Below, piece after piece: positions 53,690 through 63,728 of a stretch of DNA of 64,000 nt. A program made the translations under genes and the position numbers. This DNA is from Enterobacter cancerogenus (lineage in GTDB: Bacteria > Pseudomonadota > Gammaproteobacteria > Enterobacterales > Enterobacteriaceae), in the NCBI RefSeq assembly GCF_019047785.1, contig NZ_CP077290.1, positions 2,852,001 to 2,916,000 on the forward strand. Reading direction: 5' to 3'. The notes below the pieces were generated by a model. That model was not told where the DNA came from, made no database searches, and worked only from the letters and a program-made list of their open reading frames with translations. The number at the start of each line of letters is the position of its first letter. The stretch's first letter is position 1.

Positions 53690-54589
53690 GTGGCGCTACT
53701 CATTATCACCACCATCCTGTGGGCCTTCTCCTTTAGCCTGATTGGCGAATACCTTGCCGGTTCGGTCGACAGCTACTTCTCGGTGCTGATGCGCGTGGGG
53801 CTGGCGGCGCTGGTGTTCCTGCCGTTTCTGCGCACGCGCGGGCAAACGCTGAAAACTCTTCTGCTGTACATGCTGGTGGGCGCGATGCAGCTCGGCATCA
53901 TGTATCTGTTCAGCTTCCGGGCCTACGTTTACCTGTCCGTCTCGGAATTCCTGCTCTTTACCGTGCTTACGCCGCTGTACATCACGCTGATCTACGATCT
54001 GCTCAGCAGGCGTCGTCTGCGCTGGGGATATCTGCTAAGCGCTGCGCTGGCGGTCGTGGGGGCGGCGATTATTCGTTATGACAAAGTAAGCGATCACTTC
54101 TGGACCGGGCTGATGTTCGTCCAGCTTGCCAATATCAGCTTTGCCATCGGCATGGTGGGCTACAAGCGCCTGATGGAGACCCGCCCGATGCCGCAGCACA
54201 ACGCCTTTGCCTGGTTCTATATGGGCGCGGCAATCGTTGCGGTAGCGGCGTGGTTTATGCTCGGCAATCCGCAGAAGCTGCCGACCACGTCGCTACAGTG
54301 GGGCGTTCTGGTATGGCTGGGCGTGGTCGCGTCCGGGCTGGGTTACTTCATGTGGAACTACGGCGCGACCCAGGTCGACGCCGGTACGCTGGGGATCATG
54401 AACAACGTTCACGTGCCTGCCGGGCTGCTGGTCAACCTGGCGATCTGGCAGGAACAGCCGCACTGGCCGAGCTTCATTATTGGGGGAGCAGTGATCCTGG
54501 CTTCGCTGTGGGTGCATCGCCGTTGGGTCGCTCCGCGCTCCGCACAAACGGAAGATGGTCGCACGCGTGGTTCCGCGTTGAGCGAATAA
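53690..54589 (+). CDS. bioP: Biotin transporter BioP (YigM)
   Basis: A ten-helix EamA-like membrane protein; E. coli YigM is the high-affinity biotin importer. The 299 residues start at a GTG (53690) with GAGAG nine bases upstream, and a TACAAT -10-like box is at 53654-53659. The last 113 bases run over the end of metR on the other strand. Confidence 0.9.
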   Translation: MALLIITTILWAFSFSLIGEYLAGSVDSYFSVLMRVGLAALVFLPFLRTRGQTLKTLLLYMLVGAMQLGIMYLFSFRAYVYLSVSEFLLFTVLTPLYITLIYDLLSRRRLRWGYLLSAALAVVGAAIIRYDKVSDHFWTGLMFVQLANISFAIGMVGYKRLMETRPMPQHNAFAWFYMGAAIVAVAAWFMLGNPQKLPTTSLQWGVLVWLGVVASGLGYFMWNYGATQVDAGTLGIMNNVHVPAGLLVNLAIWQEQPHWPSFIIGGAVILASLWVHRRWVAPRSAQTEDGRTRGSALSE

Positions 54590-55430
54590 ACGCTTCCGTA
54601 ATCGGCTGACGCTGCTCGCCATCGCGCACGGCGGCGTACAGCCGGCTCCACAGTCCTTCACCCAGGGTTTTGGTCACCACCAGGCCCTGGCGTTCAAAAC
54701 TCTCCACCACCCAGTGCGGCAGCGCCGCGATGCCCATTCTGGCGGCAACCATCTGAATCAACAGCAGGGTGTTATCCACGCTTTTCAGCTGTGGGCTGAT
54801 GCCCGCTGGCTGGAGGAAATGACGCCAGATATCCAGTCGGCTGCGCTGAACCGGGTAAATCAGCAGCGTTTCCGTGGCCAGGTCTTCAGGGCTGATGCGC
54901 GTTTTGGCGGCCAGCGGATGGTCCGGGGCCAGCACCAGACGCACCTCGAAATCAAACATCGGGGAATAGTGCAGCCCGCTGCGCGGCAGTATGTCCGAGG
55001 TCATCACCAGATCCAGCTCGCCCTGCTGGAGCGAAGGCTGAGGATCAAACGTCACGCCGGAGGTAAAGTCCATCTCCACCTGCGGCCACTTCTGGCGGAA
55101 GTTCTCAAGCGCGGGGGTCAGCCACTGAATACAGCTGTGGCACTCAATGGCGATGCGCAGCCTGGTCTGCTGCGGCTCGTTGCAGGACTGCAGGGCGCTC
55201 GCAATCTGCGGCAGCACCTGATTCGCGAGCTGGAGCAGAATTTCACCCTGCGGCGTAAAGCGCAGCGGCTGGCTCTTACGCACAAACAGACGAAAGCCAA
55301 GGCGTTGTTCCAGATCGCTGAACTGGTGAGAAAGTGCGGACTGGGTCTGATGCAGCGTGGCCGCCGCCGCCGCGAGTGAACCGCAGTTCCGCAACGCTTG
55401 TAGCGTTTTCAGGTGTTTTATCTCGATCAT
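54477..55430 (-). CDS. metR: LysR-type regulator MetR
   Basis: Homocysteine-responsive activator of metE and other methionine genes. The N-terminal helix-turn-helix (about residues 1-60, with [19 protein letters not shown]) and the C-terminal effector domain are complete. 317 residues, as in E. coli. It is divergent from metE and overlaps the end of bioP. Confidence 0.96.
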   Translation of the reverse strand: MIEIKHLKTLQALRNCGSLAAAAATLHQTQSALSHQFSDLEQRLGFRLFVRKSQPLRFTPQGEILLQLANQVLPQIASALQSCNEPQQTRLRIAIECHSCIQWLTPALENFRQKWPQVEMDFTSGVTFDPQPSLQQGELDLVMTSDILPRSGLHYSPMFDFEVRLVLAPDHPLAAKTRISPEDLATETLLIYPVQRSRLDIWRHFLQPAGISPQLKSVDNTLLLIQMVAARMGIAALPHWVVESFERQGLVVTKTLGEGLWSRLYAAVRDGEQRQPITEAFIRSTRNHACDHLPFVRSAERPNGDAPTAKPGSLLPQ

Positions 55431-55442
55431 GAAAGTCCTTCA
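55430..55442. promoter_or_regulatory. MetR binding site
   Basis: TGAAAGTCCTTCA fits the MetR consensus TGAA-N5-TTCA exactly. It covers the base pair of the metR start and the leader just before it, so binding can autoregulate metR and activate metE. Confidence 0.75.
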
Positions 55443-55493
55443 CTTCGCCATGAACAATTTGCGCTTGAGGAATATACAGTACCTGCCAATTAT

Positions 55494-55517
55494 AGATGTG
55501 TAAACATCTGGACGTCT
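55494..55517. promoter_or_regulatory. Three tandem MetJ boxes
   Basis: Three adjoining 8-base units AGATGTGT, AAACATCT and GGACGTCT resemble the MetJ consensus AGACGTCT (5, 6 and 7 matches of 8). They lie 29 bases before metE, where the SAM-bound repressor would block the promoter. Confidence 0.8.
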
Positions 55518-55545
55518 AAATAACGAATTTCACAAGGGGCACACC

Positions 55546-57807
55546 ATGACAATCCGTAATCACACTCTCGGTTTCCCTCGCGTTGGTCTGCGTCGCGAGC
55601 TGAAAAAAGCGCAGGAAAGCTACTGGGCGGGCAACCTCAGCCGTGAAGAATTGCTGGCAACGGGCCGCGAGCTGCGCGCACGTCACTGGGACCAGCAGAA
55701 AGACGCAGGCATTGACCTGCTGCCCGTGGGCGATTTCGCCTGGTACGACCATGTTCTGACCACCAGCCTGCTGCTTGGCAACGTGCCGGCTCGTCATCAG
55801 AACAGCGATGGATCGGTAGATATCGACACCCTGTTCCGCATTGGCCGTGGCCGTGCGCCAACGGGTGAGCCAGCGGCAGCGGCGGAAATGACCAAATGGT
55901 TCAACACCAACTATCACTATATGGTGCCTGAGTTTGTGAAAGGTCAGCAGTTCAGACTGACCTGGACCCAGCTTCTGGATGAAGTGGACGAAGCGCTGGC
56001 GCTGGGGCATCAGGTGAAACCTGTCCTGCTGGGGCCGGTGACGTACCTGTGGCTGGGCAAGGTCAAAGGCGAGCCGTTCGACCGTCTGAGCCTGCTGAAC
56101 GACATTCTGCCGGTCTACAAACAGGTGCTGATTGAGCTGGGTAAACGCGGTATTCAGTGGGTACAAATCGATGAGCCTGCGCTGGTACTGGAGCTGCCGC
56201 AGGCGTGGCTGGATGCCTTCAAGCCGGCATATGCCGCGCTTACCGGGCAGGTGAAGCTGCTCCTGACCACCTATTTTGAAGGTGTCACGCCGAACCTGAA
56301 TACCATTACCGCGCTGCCGGTGCAGGGCCTGCACGTTGACCTGGTCCACGGCAAAGACGATGTGGTAGCGCTGCACAAACGCCTGCCGGAAGAGTGGCTA
56401 TTATCCGCAGGCCTGATCAACGGTCGTAACGTCTGGCGCGCCGATCTGACCGAGAAATATGCACAAATTAAAGACATTGTCGGGAAACGTGAGCTGTGGG
56501 TCGCATCGTCCTGCTCGCTGCTGCACAGCCCCATCGACCTGAGCGTTGAAACCCGTCTGGATGCGGAAGTGAAAAGCTGGTTTGCCTTTGCCCTGCAGAA
56601 ATGCCAGGAGCTGGCCCTGCTGCGCGACGCCCTTAACAGCGGCAACACGGCGGCGATTGCCGAATGGAGCGCCCCGATTCAGGCGCGTCGTCACTCGTCC
56701 CGCGTTCACAACCCGGCGGTAGAGAAACGCCTGGCGGCCATTACCGCCCAGGACAGCCAGCGTCAGAGCGCCTATGAGGTACGTGCTGAAGCCCAGCGTG
56801 CCCGCTTTAACCTGCCTGCCTGGCCGACCACCACTATCGGCTCGTTCCCGCAGACGACTGAAATCCGCGGTCTGCGTCTCGACTTCAAAAAGGGCAAACT
56901 GGACGCCAGCCACTACCGCACCGGTATCGCTGAGCACATCAGGCAGGCGATTACCGAGCAGGAGCGTCTCGGCCTGGACGTGCTGGTTCACGGCGAAGCC
57001 GAGCGTAACGACATGGTGGAGTATTTCGGCGAGCATCTCGACGGTTTCGTCTTTACCCAGAACGGCTGGGTCCAGAGCTATGGCTCCCGCTGCGTGAAGC
57101 CGCCGGTGGTGATCGGCGATATCAGCCGCCCGGAAGCGATCACCGTGGAGTGGGCGAAGTACGCCCAGTCGCTGACCGACAAGCCGGTGAAAGGCATGCT
57201 GACCGGCCCGGTGACCATTCTATGCTGGTCTTTCCCGCGGGAAGACGTTAGCCGCGAAACCATCGCGAAGCAAATCGCGCTGGCGCTGCGTGACGAAGTG
57301 GCGGACCTCGAGGCGGCGGGCATCGGCATCATCCAGATTGATGAACCGGCGCTGCGTGAAGGCCTGCCGCTGCGCCGCAGCGACTGGGACGCCTATCTGA
57401 AGTGGGGCGTGGAGGCATTTCGCATCAACGCTGCCGTGGCGAAGGACGACACGCAGATCCACACCCACATGTGTTACTGCGAGTTTAACGACATCATGGA
57501 CGCTATCGCCGCGCTGGACGCCGACGTGATCACCATTGAGACTTCACGCTCGGACATGGAGTTGCTGGAATCGTTCGAGGAGTTTGATTACCCGAATGAA
57601 ATCGGGCCGGGCGTGTACGACATTCACTCGCCAAACGTGCCCAGCGTGGAGTGGATTGAGTCTCTGCTGAAGAAGGCCGCCCAGCGCATTCCGGCAGAGC
57701 GCCTGTGGGTGAACCCGGACTGCGGCCTGAAAACCCGCGGCTGGCCGGAAACCCGAAGCGCCCTGGCAAACATGGTGAAGGCGGCGCAAAACTTGCGTCA
57801 GGGGTAA
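55546..57807 (+). CDS. metE: Cobalamin-independent methionine synthase
   Basis: Transfers a methyl group from methyltetrahydropteroyl-triglutamate to homocysteine. The 753 residues show the duplicated barrel; the zinc ligands are in [11 protein letters not shown] (His and Cys about 641 and 643) and [11 protein letters not shown] (Cys about 726). Activated by MetR and repressed by MetJ from the region upstream. In E. coli the gene is followed by ysgA and udp; here an unrelated transport locus follows. Confidence 0.98.
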   Translation: MTIRNHTLGFPRVGLRRELKKAQESYWAGNLSREELLATGRELRARHWDQQKDAGIDLLPVGDFAWYDHVLTTSLLLGNVPARHQNSDGSVDIDTLFRIGRGRAPTGEPAAAAEMTKWFNTNYHYMVPEFVKGQQFRLTWTQLLDEVDEALALGHQVKPVLLGPVTYLWLGKVKGEPFDRLSLLNDILPVYKQVLIELGKRGIQWVQIDEPALVLELPQAWLDAFKPAYAALTGQVKLLLTTYFEGVTPNLNTITALPVQGLHVDLVHGKDDVVALHKRLPEEWLLSAGLINGRNVWRADLTEKYAQIKDIVGKRELWVASSCSLLHSPIDLSVETRLDAEVKSWFAFALQKCQELALLRDALNSGNTAAIAEWSAPIQARRHSSRVHNPAVEKRLAAITAQDSQRQSAYEVRAEAQRARFNLPAWPTTTIGSFPQTTEIRGLRLDFKKGKLDASHYRTGIAEHIRQAITEQERLGLDVLVHGEAERNDMVEYFGEHLDGFVFTQNGWVQSYGSRCVKPPVVIGDISRPEAITVEWAKYAQSLTDKPVKGMLTGPVTILCWSFPREDVSRETIAKQIALALRDEVADLEAAGIGIIQIDEPALREGLPLRRSDWDAYLKWGVEAFRINAAVAKDDTQIHTHMCYCEFNDIMDAIAALDADVITIETSRSDMELLESFEEFDYPNEIGPGVYDIHSPNVPSVEWIESLLKKAAQRIPAERLWVNPDCGLKTRGWPETRSALANMVKAAQNLRQG

Positions 57808-57822
57808 GCTTAAGCCTTTCAC

Positions 57823-57853
57823 GCCGCCTGACATCGCGCTCAGGCGGCATTTT
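57823..57853. terminator. Shared metE / ABC-gene terminator
   Basis: GCCGCCTGA (57823-57831) pairs with TCAGGCGGC (57840-57848), then ATTTT. The second arm covers the last codons of the convergent ABC ATPase gene. Confidence 0.8.
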
Positions 57854-58922
57854 CCGTCAATGCAATCCGCTTACCTGCTGTGTCAAAGAGGTGCAGATGG
57901 GCCTCCTGCACGGTCAGTGTTATAGGCTGCTGCGCAGGCAGACTCAGCTGCTGGAAGGATTTCAGACACACGGCGTGGCCCGCCACATCCAGCCACACCA
58001 GCGTTGAATCCCCCTGCAGTTCGCATAACCGCGTTTTTCCGCTGAGGCTAAACTCCCCCGGTTGCTGATAACGCAGGTGTTCAGGGCGGATCGCGACAAA
58101 CACTGACTCCCCCTCCTGAATGCCTGCGGGCTGACGGGAAAGTGCAAAGACGGTATCTGGATCGATATGCAATGCGCCCTGCTGCCAGACGGCGGGTAAC
58201 ATATTGATTTTTGGCGTGCCGATAAATTCTGCCACGAAGCGGTTGGCCGGGGCGTTGTACAGCTCAAGCGGCGTTCCCGTTTGCTCAATATTACCTTTAC
58301 ACATCACCACGATACGGTCGGCCAGCGTCATCGCTTCGACCTGATCGTGCGTGACGTAAATCATGGTGTTTTTCAGGGTGTTGTGGAGCTGCTGGATCTC
58401 CTGGCGCATTTCAACCCGCAGCGCGGCGTCCAGGTTAGAAAGCGGTTCGTCAAACAGGAATAGCGCGGGCTGCTGGACAATAGAACGACCTATCGCCACG
58501 CGCTGGCGCTGGCCGCCGGAAAGGTGTTGCGGAAGCCTGTCGAGCAGTTCGTCCAGCCTGAGCATGGCGGCGGCATGGTTGATGCGCTGCGCAATGTCGG
58601 CCTCCGGGGTGTGGATATTGCGCAAGCCAAAGGCGAGGTTCTCCCGCACGGTCATATGCGGGTAAAGGGCGTAGGACTGGAAAACCATCGACAGGCTCCG
58701 CTTGCCCGCCGCCAGGTGGGTGACATCCTCATCCCCCATCATCAGCATGCCGCTGTCGGGCGCCTCTAACCCCGCAATCATGCGCAGCAGCGTCGATTTC
58801 CCACACCCGGAGGGGCCAACGAGAACGATAAATTCTCCCGATGCTATCTCCAGCGACAGATCCGCCACGATGACGTTTTTATCGTACTTTTTATGAATAT
58901 GCCGTAATGACAGAGAGGTCAT
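57840..58922 (-). CDS. Sugar ABC transporter ATPase (MalK/UgpC type)
   Basis: A 360-residue ATPase of a carbohydrate importer. Walker A GPSGCGKST is at residues 36-44, the Q-loop in FQSYALYPHM, signature LSGGQ at 134-138, Walker B LFLFDEP at 154-160, and the His switch in YVTHDQ. The C-terminal part (about 235-360) is the TOBE/OB regulatory domain of the CUT1 class. It should pair with the two permeases and the binding protein encoded divergently at 61.5-64 kb. Its start overlaps the stop of the mutase gene by four bases. Substrate not known. Confidence 0.9.
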   Translation of the reverse strand: MTSLSLRHIHKKYDKNVIVADLSLEIASGEFIVLVGPSGCGKSTLLRMIAGLEAPDSGMLMMGDEDVTHLAAGKRSLSMVFQSYALYPHMTVRENLAFGLRNIHTPEADIAQRINHAAAMLRLDELLDRLPQHLSGGQRQRVAIGRSIVQQPALFLFDEPLSNLDAALRVEMRQEIQQLHNTLKNTMIYVTHDQVEAMTLADRIVVMCKGNIEQTGTPLELYNAPANRFVAEFIGTPKINMLPAVWQQGALHIDPDTVFALSRQPAGIQEGESVFVAIRPEHLRYQQPGEFSLSGKTRLCELQGDSTLVWLDVAGHAVCLKSFQQLSLPAQQPITLTVQEAHLHLFDTAGKRIALTENAA

Positions 58923-60307
58923 AACGTCTCCTTAGCCGCTTGCAGGGCAGAAATCAGCATCAGTACTTCATGGGTTTTATGGACAAGCAGGGCGGCATCT
59001 CCCCGCGTTTCAACATTAAGGCGAACCAGCGGCTCGGTATTGGAGGCGCGCAGGTTAAAACGCCAGTCTGCGAAAGCCAGGCTCAGGCCGTCACAGTCGT
59101 CGCGTCCGGAGGCGGACGGGGCATAGTGCGCTGCGACGTCATGGAGAAGAGCAGCGGGCTCGTTGACCGTCAGGTTGATCTCGCCAGACACCGGATAGCG
59201 GGCCTGCGCGTGGCGCATCAGGTGAGAGAGCGGTTGCGCGTCTGCGCCCAGGATCTGGAGCATCAGGACCAGCGGGATCATACCGCTATCGCAGTAGCCG
59301 AAATCGCGAAAATAGTGATGGCCACTCATCTCGCCGCCGTAAATGGCGTTTTCCCTTCGCATCCGGGCTTTGATGAAGGCATGCCCGGTTTTACTGACGA
59401 TGGCGGTGCCGCCGCAGCGTGCAACGACGTCGAGCGTGTTCCAGATTAAGCGGGGGTCAAGAATGATGCGGCTGCCCGGATAGCGCCGCAGAAAATATTC
59501 GGCAAACAGCCCCACCAGATAATAGTTCTCAACGTAATCTCCGCGCTCGTCGAAGAAAAAACAGCGATCGAAATCACCGTCCCAGGCGATGCCAGCATCG
59601 GCGTGATGTTCGATGACGGCCTGCCGGGTGCTTTGCCGGTTTTCCGGCAGCATGGGGTTGGGTACGCCAGCGGGAAAACGGCCATCTGGCTGGTGATGAA
59701 TACGGATAAACTCGACCGACACGCCCGCACGCTTTAAGCCTGCATCAAGTGCATCCAGCGCCGGACCTGCGGTGCCGTGCCCGGCGTTGACCACCAGGCG
59801 TAACGTGCGTTTCGGGGGCGCCGTGAGAACTCGCAGCAGGCAGTTCACCCAGGCCGGGCGATTGTCGAAGGGAAAAACGCCTCCACGACGCACGCAGGGG
59901 GGAAAGCGGTTTTGCTCCGCCAGCGCTTTGATCTCCAGCAAACCGTTGTCATTACTGATTGGGCGCGCCTCAAGACCAACCAACTTAAAGCCGTTGTATT
60001 GAGCGGGATTGTGGCTCGCCGTTACCTGGATCCCTCCGTCTGCTCGCAATTCCCGGGTGGCGAAATAGACCTCTTCCGTACCGGTCATGCCCAGGTCGAT
60101 GACCTCGACGCCGCCTGCGGTAAGCCCGTCGATGAGAGCCGTTTTTAGCGCCTCCGAACTGAGGCGGACATCAGCCCCTACCACCACGCGCCGGGGATGT
60201 AGCCAAATGGCATACGCCCGTCCGATGCGACGCGCAATGTCAGGCGTGAGATTGACGTTAACTTCGCCACGAATGTCATATGTTTTAAAGCACGTTAGTT
60301 CATCCAT
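58919..60307 (-). CDS. Phosphohexomutase (phosphomannomutase-like)
   Basis: A 462-residue alpha-D-phosphohexomutase that should interconvert hexose 1- and 6-phosphates. The phosphoserine loop TASHNP is at residues 96-101, the Mg loop DGDFDR at 243-248, the sugar-binding loop GEMSGHH at 325-331, and the phosphate-binding RASNTEP at 420-426. The GEMSGH loop is the type found in PMM/PGM enzymes that accept mannose or glucose phosphate. It is a paralogue of CpsG/ManB rather than part of a capsule cluster; its setting between an ABC ATPase and a LacI regulator points to sugar breakdown. Confidence 0.88.
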   Translation of the reverse strand: MDELTCFKTYDIRGEVNVNLTPDIARRIGRAYAIWLHPRRVVVGADVRLSSEALKTALIDGLTAGGVEVIDLGMTGTEEVYFATRELRADGGIQVTASHNPAQYNGFKLVGLEARPISNDNGLLEIKALAEQNRFPPCVRRGGVFPFDNRPAWVNCLLRVLTAPPKRTLRLVVNAGHGTAGPALDALDAGLKRAGVSVEFIRIHHQPDGRFPAGVPNPMLPENRQSTRQAVIEHHADAGIAWDGDFDRCFFFDERGDYVENYYLVGLFAEYFLRRYPGSRIILDPRLIWNTLDVVARCGGTAIVSKTGHAFIKARMRRENAIYGGEMSGHHYFRDFGYCDSGMIPLVLMLQILGADAQPLSHLMRHAQARYPVSGEINLTVNEPAALLHDVAAHYAPSASGRDDCDGLSLAFADWRFNLRASNTEPLVRLNVETRGDAALLVHKTHEVLMLISALQAAKETL

Positions 60308-60336
60308 AGTTCACTCTTATCTTAAGCAGGGTAATC

Positions 60337-61377
60337 TCATGCCGTATCTCGCTCGATCAGCTGGTGTTCCAGCGCAACGTGGGTGACAGGGCCATTGTTC
60401 AGAAGCAGATCAACCGCGATTTCACCTTTACGTTCGGCATTCTGCGCGACGGTGGTCAGCCCAGGCCCGTTGAACTGCCGGGCGGTATTGTCGAACCCGG
60501 TAATGGCGACCCGGTCGGGTATAGCAAGCCGCTGCCGCTGGCAATAATTCACCGCACCGATGGCAAAACGGTCGGATAAGCAGATCAGCGCCGTAATGTC
60601 CGGGTGTGCCGTCAGCAATGCTTCTGCTGCCTGTTCGCCGTGCAGCTCATCGTGATGGGTTTCACACAGCCAGCAGCAGTCAAGCGCAATACCCTGCTGT
60701 TGAAACGCGTCGCGGCAGGCATTCACGCGGGTCAGCATGAGTTGGTTATCGCCCGTCACGGGGTGCGTCAGAGGGCGTATCCCGCGCGTGTTCGGGTGAG
60801 AAGGGAAGGCAATAATGCCGAAATGGCGATGGCCTTTTTTGATCAGATAGTTGGCGATATCACGCATGGCACGCGTGTTATCCACCGACACGCTGCTGAA
60901 CTGCGGAAGCTGAAAATCGAGCGTCACTACCGGCAGATTGCGGGCCAATGTTTGTTGAATGATGGCGGCGCTGTTATGCGTGGCGTTGAGAATATACCCG
61001 TCCACCAGGGTAGTGAGCGATGACGGCCCCTTTTGAAGCGGGATCAGAACCAGATTAATATTACGGTCTTCGCAGCGGGTCGCGATGCCGCGCATCAGGC
61101 TGACGTCATGCGGATCGATAAAGACATAGCTCATGGCATCGTTAAAAATGACGCCGATGGCGCCGGATTTTCCGGTGCGTAAAGCCCGGGCAAGTTTATC
61201 CGGCCCCTGAAATCCCACCTGGCGGGCGTGGCCGAGTATCCTTTCACGTAATTCAGTTGACAGCTTTTCGGGATTATTCCACGCGTTGGACACCGTGGTA
61301 TGTGAAATACCTATCTCCGCGGCCAGCGATTTAATCGTCACATTTTTATTCTTTATTTTGCTAAATGAGTTAGGCAT
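60337..61377 (-). CDS. LacI-family transcriptional repressor
   Basis: A 346-residue regulator with an N-terminal LacI helix-turn-helix (about residues 13-33, VTIKSLAAEIGISHTTVSNA), a hinge helix (LARALRTG) and a sugar-binding domain of the periplasmic-binding fold ending in GFDNTARQFN and further. It is the first gene of a minus-strand unit with the mutase and ATPase, and is divergent from the binding-protein gene, so it likely controls both arms from the palindromes at 61434-61480. The inducer is not known. Confidence 0.9.
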   Translation of the reverse strand: MPNSFSKIKNKNVTIKSLAAEIGISHTTVSNAWNNPEKLSTELRERILGHARQVGFQGPDKLARALRTGKSGAIGVIFNDAMSYVFIDPHDVSLMRGIATRCEDRNINLVLIPLQKGPSSLTTLVDGYILNATHNSAAIIQQTLARNLPVVTLDFQLPQFSSVSVDNTRAMRDIANYLIKKGHRHFGIIAFPSHPNTRGIRPLTHPVTGDNQLMLTRVNACRDAFQQQGIALDCCWLCETHHDELHGEQAAEALLTAHPDITALICLSDRFAIGAVNYCQRQRLAIPDRVAITGFDNTARQFNGPGLTTVAQNAERKGEIAVDLLLNNGPVTHVALEHQLIERDTA

Positions 61378-61433
61378 TTAATATTCATGTAAATTATTTA
61401 TAGGGTGTAATTAACGTAATAATAACGGCTGAG

Positions 61434-61445
61434 TTTATCGTTAAA
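61434..61445. promoter_or_regulatory. Second LacI-type operator (imperfect)
   Basis: TTTATCGTTAAA is a CG-centred palindrome with one mismatched base pair, similar to the perfect one 33 bases downstream (centre to centre, about three helical turns). Spacing on one face of the helix favours joint binding. Confidence 0.5.
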
Positions 61446-61464
61446 TATAAATAGTTTTGTGATT

Positions 61465-61480
61465 TGTTTAACGTTAAACA
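61465..61480. promoter_or_regulatory. LacI-type operator
   Basis: TGTTTAACGTTAAACA is a perfect 16-base palindrome with the central CG step typical of LacI-family operators. It lies about 85 bases before both the regulator start and the binding-protein start, between TTGTGA (61457-61462) and CATAAA (61479-61484), which could be the promoter boxes of the plus-strand genes. Confidence 0.75.
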
Positions 61481-61563
61481 TAAAAAAGGGGTGATAGCTT
61501 ACGCACCATTCACAGAGGGCAGCAGTGAGCGATTAACACTTATCGACGTCAGGGAGATATAAC

Positions 61564-62853
61564 GTGAGAGTTGCAGAAGCAGCGAAATTAATAGCATCGA
61601 TAATATTGCTTTTTTTTCTTACCGGTTGCGGGCCTGATGATAAAAAAGAGACACCGTCCGGGGCACGCGAATCAATCAAAATGTGGGTTACTCCTACCGT
61701 CAATGAAGAAGCGTTCTGGAGTAAAATAGTTGCCGAATGGAATAAAGATCCCGCCCATATGCCCGTCGAATTTACCGCTATTCCTGCTGCAAACAGTTCA
61801 GAAGAAGCGATAATGAACGCACTGGCATCAGGTACTGAGCCGGATATTTCTACCAATATATTTATTGGCTTTGCCAGCCAGCTTGTTGATGTCGGGCAGA
61901 TAGAAGATTTATCCAAAATGCCGGGTTTTCAGGAAACGATTCAGAAACGGCAGATGGCTTCTCTGCTGCCAGCATGGGAATTAAACGGCAAACAAACGGT
62001 GCTGCCGGTATATATCAATCCGATTGTCTGGTGGTGGCGCGGCGATTTACTGAAGCGATACGGCTTTGATCGGGTGCCGGTACGCTATGATGAACTTTAC
62101 ACGCTGGCGAAACGTCGTGCGGCGGATAATCACGGCTATGTGATACAGCTTACGGCGGGTAAAAACTGGTGGGAGCGCTGGTTCGACTTCATTCCGCTGT
62201 TTTACGCCCAGAGCCAGGGCAAGCCGTATCTTATCGACAAAAAACCTGCGTTGACCACGCCTGCTGGCGAGGCGGTGCTGACCTTTATGGGCAACGTATT
62301 TGCTAATAAGTGGAGCAGCTACGACTTCACGTCCGCTGAGGATCCGCTCGCCACGGGGCAGGTCATTGCCTCAGCGCGCGGGCCGTGGGATTTAGCCCGC
62401 TATCGCAAGCAGTATCCGGACATTTTAAAAACGATTCAGATTGGCCCGATGCTGACCGAGAAGGGCATTGAACACCCGCATACGTTCGGCGACAGTAAAG
62501 GCCTGGTGATCTTCAGCTCCAGCAAGCGCAAGGAGCAGGCCTGGCAGTTTATGCAGTGGGTCTTCAGTAACCCGGAACATGACCGGCTGTGGCTTGAGTT
62601 GACAGGGATGCCGCCCGCCCGCGCGGATTTAATGAGTAATCCACTCTTTGTCAGTTACTTCAAACAAAATCCGCTTGAGAAACAGATTGCCTCCTGGGTG
62701 GACGTTGCCCTGCCTCCTGCGGCCACAAACCAGACGACAGAAGTCCAGCGCAGCATGACGCAGATGCTCGAGCGCGTAATATTCAAAACCAGTACGCCTG
62801 CCGACGCGCTGAAACAATCTCAGCAGGAAATCAACGCCCTCGCGGGCCAGTAG
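61564..62853 (+). CDS. ABC sugar-binding lipoprotein
   Basis: Solute-binding protein of a CUT1 carbohydrate importer, 429 residues. It begins with a lipoprotein signal (LIASIILLFFLTGCG, Cys near residue 22), unusual for enterobacteria, whose sugar-binding proteins are mostly free in the periplasm; it is expected to be membrane-anchored. The mature part has the extracellular family 1 pattern (KMWVTPTVNEEAFWSKIVAEW near the start, later GPWDLARY). The start is a GTG with GGGAG seven bases upstream. Followed by the permease gene after eight bases. Substrate unknown. Confidence 0.9.
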   Translation: MRVAEAAKLIASIILLFFLTGCGPDDKKETPSGARESIKMWVTPTVNEEAFWSKIVAEWNKDPAHMPVEFTAIPAANSSEEAIMNALASGTEPDISTNIFIGFASQLVDVGQIEDLSKMPGFQETIQKRQMASLLPAWELNGKQTVLPVYINPIVWWWRGDLLKRYGFDRVPVRYDELYTLAKRRAADNHGYVIQLTAGKNWWERWFDFIPLFYAQSQGKPYLIDKKPALTTPAGEAVLTFMGNVFANKWSSYDFTSAEDPLATGQVIASARGPWDLARYRKQYPDILKTIQIGPMLTEKGIEHPHTFGDSKGLVIFSSSKRKEQAWQFMQWVFSNPEHDRLWLELTGMPPARADLMSNPLFVSYFKQNPLEKQIASWVDVALPPAATNQTTEVQRSMTQMLERVIFKTSTPADALKQSQQEINALAGQ

Positions 62854-62861
62854 GGGGCATA

Positions 62862-63728
62862 ATGGCTGGATATGAATCCCGAACCGGAGGCCTGCTGGCC
62901 TCCACCTGGATCGGCTATTCGCTGCTGTTCTGGTTTTACCCTCTTGCCTGGCTGGTGGTTTTGAGCGTGACCCGCTGGCAATTTATTGGCGTGCCGCAAT
63001 TTACGGGGTTGCAGAATATTATTGGCGTGCTGCACGATACGCTATTCTGGACATCCATGTGGAACATCTGCCGCTTTTTAATGTGGTATATCCCAATCGT
63101 GTTTGTTGCCGCTCTGCTTTTTGCCGCCGGCTTACGCAGAATTCATTATGGAAGGGGATTTATCGCTTTAAGTTTTCTGCTGGCAAATATCTCGTCTGGG
63201 GTGGCGTATTCGATTGTCTTTTCCCGCCTGTTTAATGAATACGGCCCGGTTAACCGATTATTGTCGGCCTGGTTTGGGATTTCCGTGCCGTGGTTTACCA
63301 ACCCTGACTGCGCGATGCTATCCATTGCGCTTATCGTGACGTGGAAATTTGTCGGCTATTACGGGTTAATTCTCTATTCCGGTATGCAGGCTATTCCAGC
63401 AGATATTTACAGTGCGGCCATTCTTGATAAAACCGGGCGTTTTCAGACAGGGTGGGCAATAACGCTACCAATGATGAATCCGCAAATTGTGATGGTTATG
63501 GTGCTGGCGATTACGGTGGCATTCAGTATTTTTACCGAGCCGTATCTCATTACCGGTGGCGGGCCACTGAACAGTACGACCAGTCCCATGGTGGTGATGT
63601 ACGAAGCCGCGTTTCAAAATATGAAACCCACCTGGGCCGCGGCCATGTCGATTATTGTCGCTGCCTGCAGTTTTCTGATGATTTGGCTATTTCGTCGGTT
63701 ATTCGAAAAGCACATTGAGATTGTATGA
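62862..63728 (+). CDS. ABC sugar permease, MalF type
   Basis: A 288-residue inner-membrane permease with six hydrophobic segments, near-N-terminal WIGYSLLFWFYPLAWLVVLS and the EAA loop YSAAILDKTGRFQTGWAITLPM (about residues 186-208) that contacts the ATPase. The EAA loop reads SAAILDKTG instead of EAAxxDGA, a moderate deviation. It is one half of the channel, with the next gene as partner. Confidence 0.9.
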   Translation: MAGYESRTGGLLASTWIGYSLLFWFYPLAWLVVLSVTRWQFIGVPQFTGLQNIIGVLHDTLFWTSMWNICRFLMWYIPIVFVAALLFAAGLRRIHYGRGFIALSFLLANISSGVAYSIVFSRLFNEYGPVNRLLSAWFGISVPWFTNPDCAMLSIALIVTWKFVGYYGLILYSGMQAIPADIYSAAILDKTGRFQTGWAITLPMMNPQIVMVMVLAITVAFSIFTEPYLITGGGPLNSTTSPMVVMYEAAFQNMKPTWAAAMSIIVAACSFLMIWLFRRLFEKHIEIV

